64,000 nucleotides of DNA from Tubiluchus corallicola (lineage: Eukaryota; Priapulida; Priapulimorpha; Priapulimorphida; Tubiluchidae). Where the stretch lies: positions 62,001 through 126,000 of the forward strand of contig JAQGDQ010000396.1 of assembly GCA_030141605.1 (NCBI GenBank), written 5' to 3'. Every line of letters starts with the position of its first letter. Position 1 is the first letter of the stretch. Made by a program: the position numbers and the translations under genes. The notes beneath the pieces are model-generated. The model had not been told where the DNA came from. It saw nothing but the letters and a program-made list of their open reading frames with translations, and did not search any database. Of this stretch, positions 49,141 through 60,500 are shown in pieces.

Positions 49141-51593
49141 ATTGCATTTGTGAATATTATTTCAGAAGCGTGTTTCATTAAAATTTTACATTGCAAAGGT
49201 TGGTGCTGAAATGGTGTTTACTAGAACATCTGTATTTTCTGGGGAGCTGTTAGCACACTTTTAAAATTTGTTTTTTATTATTAGTTTTTTATATTAATGC
49301 TTCAATAGTGTTTTAAAAGGAAAAATAATATTAAGCCCTTAGATGCAGGAGAAAAAATATTCTGGCTGCATGTTGAACTGATCCTGCTTTTCTGTCCCTT
49401 ATGTCAGCAGCGTGTACTTAGCTTGTCATATGGTATGAGTACACACTATACACATGAAATAATTCTATTTTTCTATTTTTGCACAAATATTTATTTCTTG
49501 CAAGTTTTTTTGACAATGGCTTCATTGTTCTTTATATTGGTCAAAATGTAATTATCTGACCCTTACATCAGCAAGTAATTAAAAATCGAGTTTTATTAGG
49601 GATTGGCATAAACAAATTTTCCAGTATAGTTATCATACACAGCATACCTTTTTCCTTTACTTTCTACTAAATGCATTGTATATCTGTTAAGACCTTAAAA
49701 AAATGGGTCACCTTCACCTTCATGATGAGAAAGCAATTTGCATTTGTTGCTCATACTTTTCATCAACATATTGTCCAGTTACACATCATTAGTTTGCTCT
49801 CTTTTTCCATATACCAAGACTTATTTAAAATAGAGGTTCCTTGTATCAAGTTTATGTTTAAAACTCTGTATCTCATTGGCTGTCATTATTAATGCCGCTA
49901 GTGAGTTTCAAATTCTTCAGTTTGGGAAAGCTCTGTCGACACTTTTTGGTGTTTGTGCATAGTTTATAAAGTGTGTTTGGAAAATGTGGTATTTTAAATT
50001 GACCCACATTTTGCAGTATTAAATGTGTCTAAAGAACTAGTACACTAGAAACTGTGGAATGAATGGCCTATTGGTCTAGGCCAGTTAACGCATTGGAGAA
50101 ATTTCTAGATAAAGAATAAATTTGTCTTTTTTCTATTTGTATGTCTTTCTCACATTTAGAAACATCATGCTTCACTGTGTATAATGGAATGCATATGCAC
50201 ATGATGATGTAACTGTTCACAAAATTGAATTTACCACTTTTACCAGGATCTTTAATTCTTCATCTTCATCTTGAGTTCATCAATTAGAAGAAAATCAAGA
50301 CAATTTGCGAAGCCCCTTTGGCAGTACTGGCCAGATACCACCTCCTAGTAATAGATGGATTGTTATCATTCAGTAATTATTGTCATAATTAGTTCTTTTA
50401 CATTTTTCTGGTGCTTGTGCAGTAGAAAACTGTGTAAAATTGTAAATTGCACCTCTCTCTCTTTTTAATAAATCTGTCCTTTTGGAAAGTTTAGTAATAA
50501 ATTCCTTTGATTTGAAAATGAAATCTACTGAATCGGTGACAATTGTAGCAAATCGTATTAGCTATGATCTAAGAATACCTAAAATGGTTTGAAGTGGTAC
50601 ATTGCTTGTTGGATGAGGATTGTTAACTGTATGAAAATTGAAATTATCCCATTTGTTATACATGCTAATCTACTTGTGATCTTTAACAGAGGTATTAAGA
50701 TCTAAAAATGTTGCTAAGTACAGTGTGAGAGCCATTTTTAGTACCAATTCTTTTGGGTACATATGAGTAATGATATTTGAGAATGTTTTTGGATTGCCTA
50801 AATTTCTTTCTCGCTCTCTTTCTCTCTGTCTCTCCACCATTCTTTCTATCTCACTTCCTGCTGTCTTCTCTCCTCTTCCTCCATTCTGTCTCTCTCCCCT
50901 TCCTTGCTTTGTCTTTCTCTTGATAGCCTTCTTCTCTTTTTTGAGACCTGCCTTCTCTTTCAGTTGCTGTTGTCGTGCTTACTGGATTTAATAGAAATTG
51001 GTTTTAAATTTTTGATTCATCTGGAAATGAACGCTTTAGTGTATTGTGAACTTTTTTCTCCATTTCTGTATATGTGTTTAATATAATGATATCTAGAAGG
51101 AACTAAAGAAAAACATATTGACTTTTACTTATATTTTCAAATATAATGTAGAAAAAGAATGATTAAAGATCATTGAATAACATAGATCCAATATACCATA
51201 ATTAGTATATGTAATTTTTATACATAATTTTTGTAAAATGCAAAACTTTTCTTGGAATTTTTACTTAATTGTTGAAAGCTGCATCGTATTTGCAGTTTTT
51301 GACTGTAAAAGGTTTGTATTCCCTTCACATTTTGCCATTTGGGCATTCTTTTGTTTACATATTTTATTTCTTTATTAGTTAAATTTATGTAGCAAACAAG
51401 TACGTAAGTGTAAACAGGATTTCACCAACAACATACTAATAACACATTAAACAGAGTTAACAAACAATGATAGGCCTGTAGATATTTTCCCATCTCACTT
51501 TAAGTTTCTTCAGAAGTGCAGTTTTCAAAAAACTTGATTTTGCTTTTTGAAGAACGGACAGCCAGTTTGTGCTTTACATCTACTTTTCACAGC
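49141..51593. other. Non-coding region downstream of GNMT
   Basis: AT-rich, with a CT-rich tract at about 50805-50960. The part nearest 51594 should be GNMT 3' UTR; minus-strand AATAAA signals occur at 51363-51368 and 51371-51376, about 225 nt after the stop. No genes recognised. Confidence 0.5.
51363..51376 (-). terminator. Candidate GNMT poly(A) signals
   Basis: Two minus-strand AATAAA hexamers (TTTATT on the plus strand) lie about 225 nt downstream of the GNMT stop. AT-rich DNA produces such hexamers by chance, so the call is tentative. Confidence 0.4.
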
Positions 51594-54500
51594 CTAATTG
51601 TCTTCTTTACCGAGTTTTTTGACTAGGTGTATGTAGAATGCGGGTGGTTCTTCTGATATCTTGTCTAGTGATTTAAAGTCACCATAAACCGTTATCGTGC
51701 ACCTGTCATCAAATGCTTCTTTTAGTAGCTTCTTGAAAGGCTCAAGACGGTGAGGATAGTATGAAAGACGGAAGTGGCTGAAAAAAGAAGGTTGATATTG
51801 AACTCTTCTTATATAATTTTTTTCAAAAATTATGCAAAGTTTTCCAAAATTTTCGAAGTATTTCAGACAACAGTAGTACTTAATATTATTGCTGAACTTA
51901 CTTTATGGGCGTGCCTTTAAAAGGCTTCTTCTTTAATAAAGTCTGCTTAGCCATGAAGTGGTCGACATCTTCTTGCTCCAGCATATCTGTCAAGTCCATT
52001 GTATAGTCCAACGTCACCAAATTTGGAGATCCGTTCATGTAAAGTATGCTTGTATTTATATCAGTAATCTGAGAGCTCTAAAGCAAAAAAAGTGCCATGT
52101 GTGGTTATTAACTAAAATTTAGACATTAACCAACTTAGCTACTTGCAATGTATAAGTGCTTTCTGCTCTTCTGCAAGGTTTTCCTGACTAGTGAAAAACA
52201 CTTTGGAAGTTTTAAGTAATCGTGATAACTGATTACTTTTATCTTATAATTGATTACTTGTCAAATTTAATACGTCACACTTTATGCTGATTCACACGTT
52301 GTGGTCTTTGTGTTTAATTGGAGCTATTAAGCATGAAAATTCACAATTTGTGGCAATTTCATTTTTAGCAACCATTTTCAAGTGTCTAGTTTCAAGAACG
52401 AATGCTTTGTCACAGAACTAAAACTTAAATTTTTGGCATCATTTAAGTGATCATTTAGCAGTCAATTAATGGGCAAAGTAACTGGTATTTTGAGGCATTT
52501 CAAACAGACTATTACGGACTCAGCTACAATCAAGTGAGATGTTACACTCACATACATTATAATATATGTTTTGTTTTGGAGCTTTTCCTGTGTCAAGGAT
52601 GTAGTCATAGTTACGGTGGTCAATGATTACAAATCCGCCTGTACGAACCATGGCAGCCATGTTACGTAGAGCTACTCTCTGATTTGTCCCCGTTCCATCA
52701 AAGTTTGGCAAGTGTGCAAAAGAGTTCCCTGAAAGGACAAATTCATGCAAGATGGCCTTCCTAAATTGGATAAATCTACAGATATTCATTATTCTTTTGC
52801 ATGCAATTCTACATTCCTCTTACCTAGACATATCACAGCATCATATCCATCTTGATTTTGTGGTTTGTTTATGTCATCTGTGAGTGTTAACCAGTTTGCT
52901 TCTTCTATTTCTGAAGTGGTAAAATTCTGGATCAGCAATGTTCATGTTATGTTAATTATATGGCACAGTACTGAAAGAAGGTTTTATTACTTTTAGTAAG
53001 TTTTGAAGTTTTGCACATATAAAGTGACATTGTTGCATCTAGTCAATTTGTCATTTCTAGTTTTTGCATAATCTTGAACAGATTATGTTTCCTGTGTAGT
53101 GCTGTGATGGGGTGTGCTGTTGCTTGTACGTCAAGAATTCTTATTGCTAGCTAACTTTTTAACATTTAGGTGTTAACATTTTAACCTTTCATGAAGTCTC
53201 TTGTACAAACTTTTTAGGAACTTGTATGCACACTGTCAGTCTTACAAACATTCTGAACACTGCTTGACATGCTGGACATTCACACCTTACCCCAGGCGTC
53301 AAATCGAGGATCTTTTCGGCGACGCCATCGTTCTTTTAGTGCATACTTCAGCATTTTATCACTGGCATCAACGCTTTTCATGTTGAAACCTTCTTCGAGC
53401 AACATGATAGAATCAACGCTAAAAACGGGAGAAATAGATTTAATGTTATTCTGATAAAACACTATGCTTATAGTGTCTATATAGATAATAAAGAACATAA
53501 TGGAAATTTTTAATGTTTTCAATGTAGATGAACTGTTATAGACAAATACAGAATCTTATTTGCTATGTTAGTGTCAACCAGAAGGCATATTTACAAATAC
53601 TGTGGGCAATGGCAAACATAAAATTCCTGTTTGTTGTGTATTGAAATATAAGTGAGTCTGTGGTATGACATGTAAATTATTTCTGCATTTACAAGGTGTC
53701 TGCCATGTCATTGTGTAATACTAATTGCTTGTCCACTTGCTTGACCAACTTTAAATAAAGAAGCCATTTTTTTGTTCTGTAGTCTCCTGGTCATGTTCTC
53801 TAAGCATTGCCTTGCATGAAATTTGCATATAGGGGTGGGTAGGGGCCTGTGCCATTGATCCCATTATGTTGTATCCACTGCTATTATGATTGTGCACAGA
53901 CAATGGTGTTTTATAACTCATTACCTCCAAACACCATAGTAATTATGCAGCAACTAGATTTGAATAACACACATCTTCAGTCTCATCATTATCACTTCTT
54001 CTTCATACTAGCCAATCTCCATGTATGTGTTTTTATCTAAAACTGAGTTGTGGGAATACTAGAAATCATTGGGCTATGGAAATATAGGGCTAAAGAGAAC
54101 CCAGAATCATTAAATTGGGAATTCTCGGTTTTTTATTACTGGTATTTTTACTCAGATATGGATATTACTCATTCAGACATGGCACAGTTCATTTAAATAT
54201 GACCTGGTGCATTTAGATGTAGACAGTGTTGTATATAGATATTGTTGACTAAAATGTGACAGAACAAGTCAGATCTTAACTTTCTCATTAGGTACTTACC
54301 CCGAGAGTTATTAGCTGTCGACCTGTACCGCTTAATCTGATGCAAAATGTAATGGTACTACATTAAGATTAATGAAATATACAATGGCACCACAATGAAT
54401 ACCAGATGCTTCAAAGGTACTTCAAACTTGCTGCAATTTTGCATTCAGCAGTATAGCATCGGAAACATACCTCTAATAGGAGTAATGATGCTCGAAAAAG

Positions 54501-57500
54501 TTTGGGAACTGACTAGATTAGAAGTACAGAAACATTTATATGTAACTATTTTCGTTTTTCATTAATGTCTTTTGTTTTTAAATTTTTGGGTTGGCTGGGC
54601 ATGTTGTACTTCTCTAAGCCTTCAGGCTTTGCTAGTTTTTAAATTTCTATTTAAATTTGTTGTAGGTTCATTGTTCCTATCAACTGGTACAGTTTGTATG
54701 ATATTTCCATTTTTTTTTTAGTTTAGCCCTAACTAAACTTGATTTTTAAGCTTTAACCATTTCCTTTTGTTTGTATAGCCCTAGCAGGTACAAATGTTCT
54801 ATAAAGAACAATGCGAAAATGAATCAGTTACATTCCTTTGTTTAACATTTTTGCAATTTTGTATTGTTAAGCATAAAAGTTCTTTTTTATTTTCAGGTTT
54901 GAAAGCTGAATCTAACAGCTTCATGCTAGAATAATTTCCAGTAAAGTGTTCAAGAATCTTGTTAGGATAGTAAAATAAAGGAATAATATACAATGCCTAA
55001 CAAGTTACAGCTAGACAAAATTGCTTGGGAGTGGGTTAAAAGTACAGATCATGCAAATGTTAGCGAGCAACATGTCAGAACGGCTTATCGACTGACGTTG
55101 GTGCCATGTCCACCAGGAGCATGCAAACGAAATTGTACAGGCAGTCCATTGTGCTTGAATGGACTTGGTGAAAAAGCTTGGAAGGGAAGTACTTGTGACA
55201 ACAAGTGGGATGATGCTGAAGATCCACAAAAAGAGAGAAGAGAGCCAGGCACTTTTGTTGGGCTAAAAAATCTGGGTGCTACTTGTTATATCAACAGCTT
55301 ATTACAAGTTTGGTTCCATGACAATGTCTTTCGTTCTGTAATATATCAGTGGAGATCACAGATGATTGGAACTGAATGTAATGGTAGTAATAGTGTAGAC
55401 AAATTAACAGCCCCAGCTGAGGACTGGACCCCTTCTTCCATTTGCGAGCATCTACAAGTTTTATTTGCACTTTTGGAACTCAGTTGTAGAAGATACATAG
55501 ATCCTGCAGAATTTGTTGCTGCTCTTGGTTTAGACGCTATGGTGCAGCAAGATGCCCAGGAGTTCTCAAAGTTGTTCTTTAGTCTTCTAGATGAGAAATT
55601 ACAGCAGCAAGAGAATCACAACTTGCGTAATGTCATATCTGCACAGTTTCAAGGCAGCTATTTCTACATAACCGTGTGTAGTCATTGTGGAGTTGCCTCA
55701 ACTAGAAAGTCAACTTTTAATGAGCTAGAACTCAACATTAAAGGAAATAGCACGCTTGTCGATTGTATAAATGAATTTCTGCACGAGGAGGAACTTGAAG
55801 GTGAAAATCAGTATCAGTGTCACAGCTGCAACACGAAACGAAATGCTGTGAGACGAATTGAGTTAGCTACTCTGCCTTCTGTTCTTAATTTTCAATTGCT
55901 TAGGTTTATTTTTGATAGAAATACTGGCCGCAAAAAGAAGCATAATGGTACTATCCAGTTTCCTATTGTGCTGGACATGAGCAGTTACGTTGGACATCCT
56001 AGTGGCACTGATACGTATGATTTAACAGCAGTGCTGGTGCACAGAGGAGTGACAACATATGCAGGTCATTACATTGCACATGTAAAGGAAGCTAATGGAA
56101 CTTGGTATATGTTCAATGATGAGGTTGTCAGAAAAATGTCAGGAAAAGGCTTACAGCTTCACGACAATAGTGATGACTTGGACTACGTTACTACTGATGG
56201 TAACAACATAGAGCTGAAATCACAGCCGAAGAAACGGCCACTAAAAGGGCATCATTTATCAAAAGATGCCTACATGCTAGTCTACCGGAAGGCGGGTAAT
56301 CTCACAGGTTCCTCAAAGGCGTCTATCAAAGACCTGCCCGATTGTGTGATAAATTATGTGATGAACGATAATAATAAATTTGAAAAGTGGGTGGTAGAAG
56401 TACAGGAAGCACGAGAAAAAGACATAAAAATCAGCCTTGAAATGCAAAAAATCATTTGTGACACATATGATCAACTTCGTCGTTCAGAAACTGATGAGAA
56501 TGAGTGGATATCTACAAAATGGCTTCAAAAATGGTTGTTAGAGCCCGAAAGTGCTGGTCCTGTAACAAATCATGACTTGGTCTGTTCTCATGAGTGCTTA
56601 GATCCCGAGAATGTTAAAATTGTGAAGTATGTTAGTTCAACTGGTGCTGAGGCACTGTATTCCAAATATGGGGGCGGGCCTCGTCTAAAAGGCACTTTAC
56701 TGTGTAAGGAGTGTGTAAAGAACAAATGTTTATTCATGCAACTAAAGGAGAGAGTCAATAACGATCATAAGTTTATAACAGGAATATTAAAGAGAAAAGC
56801 TAAAGAGTCAGAAAACAGCTATTGGGTTGGAAAACACTCTCTTCGCATTTGGAGAAGGCTGGCGATGAATCAGTGTGAGAATAAATGCTCCATCAGCAAC
56901 GGGCAAGAAATTTTTCATGATGATGATGAAGGGGAAGAAATGTCAGTGTGCGAAAATGGAACCAATGAGGGCGATAGCAAATCTGAACGTGAAAAAAATT
57001 GTGTTGATGAAAATAACATGACTGGTGAAAATACAGAAGTTAGTACTGAACACCAGTTCAATGAAGACATTCTATGCACATTGCACCAATGCCTGGGAAC
57101 AGATGAATTGCGGCGGCGTCTGGTCACTAAGGATGTGTGGGATCGGTTGAAAACTTACTTTCCTGAAGCACCTGAATTTGTATTTGGTGATCTAGTGTGT
57201 GAGCTATGCAAGGAAAGTGATAATCGCCTACAAGAAGAAAGGCTCTTGAATAAGAATATGGCCAACGAGCAGAAAGAAGCTCTCGGCGACTTGTACAGAA
57301 ATCGTAATCGGCCGTCTTGGGTCTTGGAACATTTGGACCAGCTCTTTATTGTTTCTCATGACTTTGTTGATGAGTGGCGAAAATTTTTAAAGGATGCCTT
57401 GAACAGGGATAGAATATCAATTTGTGCAAACGATACTCTAATTTGTTCTCATGGCTTGCTAATAGTTCATCCTGTTCTGAGCAATGAACTGGAATCGAGG

Positions 57501-60500
57501 AGCTATGATTATCTTACACCCGCTGAGTGGCATACATTGAAAACTTTCTATGGTTACGATGTAGAAATATCAGTGGTTCGAGTATTTGATGAGCAAAACA
57601 ATGTACAATACTTTACAAATCCTCAAGTATGTTCAAAGTGTTCTACAGCTAGACAGGAAAAATTTAACGAAATGGCTCACACATTTCATAATGCAACTAT
57701 TCATGTTAGGCTGCTATCAAGTGATTTCGAAACTGATGCAGCTAGTAATGGCTCCATAAGCAAACAGAAGAGAAGTGCTAGTGAAGAACCAGAATACAAA
57801 AACACTAATAGTGCAAAAAAGCAAAAACTGGATACGACTGTAAAGACCCCTTGCACTGATACTTCTGGGTTGCGGCGTAGCGGACGGATGCGAAAAACGC
57901 GACATGACAAATCTATTCAGATATCTTCCACCGACACATTGAAAGATCTAAAAGTTAAACTTATGGGTATGTTCTCTGTGGCACCTTTTGATCAGCATGT
58001 GTTTCTCGATGGCAAGGAACTAGTGAACGGTGATGAACTGCTAACCACATTAAAGGTATTGCCCGGTTGTATGATTGCCTTGAAATCTGACACCACTCCT
58101 TATGATGATGGCGATGCAGTGATAGATGGTGATGCAGCCGAGTCCACAATAGAGGCTGGATTTAAAGGCACGGGTTTGTTAGGACACTAGGTATCTGTAA
58201 TTATTTACAAGTTTCACCTACAGTATTCCATGCATTGACTCCTTAAATGCATGCTTATTTTTTTGTGAAATGTTATTTATGCTTGTAAATATTAGTCAAG
58301 TCTTGCATGTAAACTGATGTTTAGTCTTTGCGAATTCTTAATTTCAATTCAATTAAAGTTTCTGACGTAAAATGTAATTTTTTTCTCAAAATTTCTTTAT
58401 TTTGCATAGATGTTTCATATCTTGTAACAAAGAATTTTTTGTCATGCTTGTTTGACACAAAAGTGCTAGCAAACTAGTGCTGCCATCTCCAAAAATATTG
58501 TTGAATTAACTAAAAAGCTGAAGTGACTTTAAGGCTGGTTCTAACTTGTTTCTATGTGGTTTATAATTTTTCCATACATTTGATAATAAAAAACGATTTG
58601 TTTGAGACAGCGAAAAGATTAGTTACACAAAAATGGTCAATAAGTTGTTTATCATTCGATAATTTATTCCAGTTTGTTTAAATTAGTAAATACATCTAAT
58701 GCGAAAGATTCTCGCTGTTGTATTTTGTACGGTGTACGAGTATGTCGCACGAAATTTGAACGATGTTTTAGGTGTGTTTTGCGACGCCTGCAGCACTTAT
58801 GCACAAGCGGACAAGGCCAATGTTGAATGACATTCGCGCGAGTGTATTGCGATCACTTCATGACCGTTTCACAAAATTTCGCAAGAAGTCCATAAAAATT
58901 GCCATAAAAAAATCAGTGTACTATAGTACGACTTACACTGCTAGTTGGCAAATGCGTCATGTGCCGTAATAGTTCTCCATGGTGTCGCCAAATTGCCGAA
59001 AAACAGTCACTAAATAGTGCAGCATTATGAAAAGCGTCTCAGAATGTGTTTATAGTTTTCATTTCGCGGACATCACATATAGTTAAGGGCATATACGTGC
59101 AGGCTTGGCGTATAATGTTCAGACAGCTTTAGGACTGTTTGGAGACGTTTTGGTGAGGTGGCGAGTTTTGCGACTTCGGCGATAAACTGTAAACATTTAA
59201 ACACATTCAATGTACATTCAATACAAGAAACAATTTTATTAGTTTATAAAAAAAAGTGGCATGAAGATTAATAGTCTTCAAAAATTAACGTAGTGCTGAT
59301 TGGTTAAAGGGTGGTGAGGAACTAAAAGTTATCAAAGATATGTTGCTGTTAGTCTGTAATTAGGTGCGCAATTGTCAATAAAGATGCGTTACTAAGTAAA
59401 AATGAATTTACCTATGTAATTTATTTGTATTCAATTAAATGTATTTAATTTATTTAGATACTTATATACTTCAAATTTGCAAAGTTGGTCAATATGAAAT
59501 TAGAAAATTTATATATCAGTGGATTTAATGTAATGTAAATTAGGGTTAGTAAGATTAGTAATTACGCAATTTGTAGCCCACATATTTACACGTAGTAGTA
59601 CAGTAATACGTCACACACGCACGCGCGCGCGCGCGCACACACACAGTCTTGTACACATACGAACACATATTCTGGTATACACATGTACAGTTAACTGTAT
59701 ACTCGTATAAATGTACATGTTCATAATACGTATAATGTGCACTTTTGGCGATAGCGGCGAATAGCTGCCAATCTATGGCGACTATTAAATTTGGGGATCT
59801 TTCGGAGCGTATTTAGCGATTGTCGGGTTTAAAATTTTTCGGATAGTCGCTGTAATCGCAACTCCGTGAAACTTGGCTTTAACAGCTCCTGTCTTTATAA
59901 GCAAACGGTAATTAACGTGCTCAGGTAGCCGCAGAATTATCTGTACATTATCAGAGAATGCAATACACGCTACTCTTGCATTTTTCATGAAAGCTGAATT
60001 TTATATTTATATTTAGGAACTCAATTAAAAACAAAATTGTATCTGATATGCCTCATTTTTAATAACATGCCTCATTTTTTGTCAGGAAGGGGTAATTAGC
60101 TTGCTTTGTTAGACGGCAGCAGTCAAAATTCTCGTTTTATTGGGGAAGGAGAACACGTCTTTTATTGCCTGTTTGTAATTTGCACGTTTACGTCTCCTCG
60201 CATGCAGTGAAGTTGCAAGGTGGACGTCGACATGCCTAGTATGCAAGGACGTCGAAACCCATGTGCGGCTGTTTTTATTTTGGTATACCTGCATTTCTGG
60301 CAAGATCCCAAGTTTTTGATTTTCGTATTGCATGGCAAAGGTCTAACAGGAGGTCATCACACACTATGATAACATCGTAAGAACTAAGTCTGCGGACAGT
60401 TTGGACCAGTTAGATCTGGATTTATCAAGAACTTATGCCCAATAGCATTGGCAAACCTACTAAATAAGCTATAAACCCACTGCTCGAAACTCAGATTAAT

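Noticed and set aside
60109-60333. 74-codon minus frame in GNMT intron 1
   Set aside because: No motif; no splice sites linking it in phase with GNMT exons, whose junctions already agree without it.
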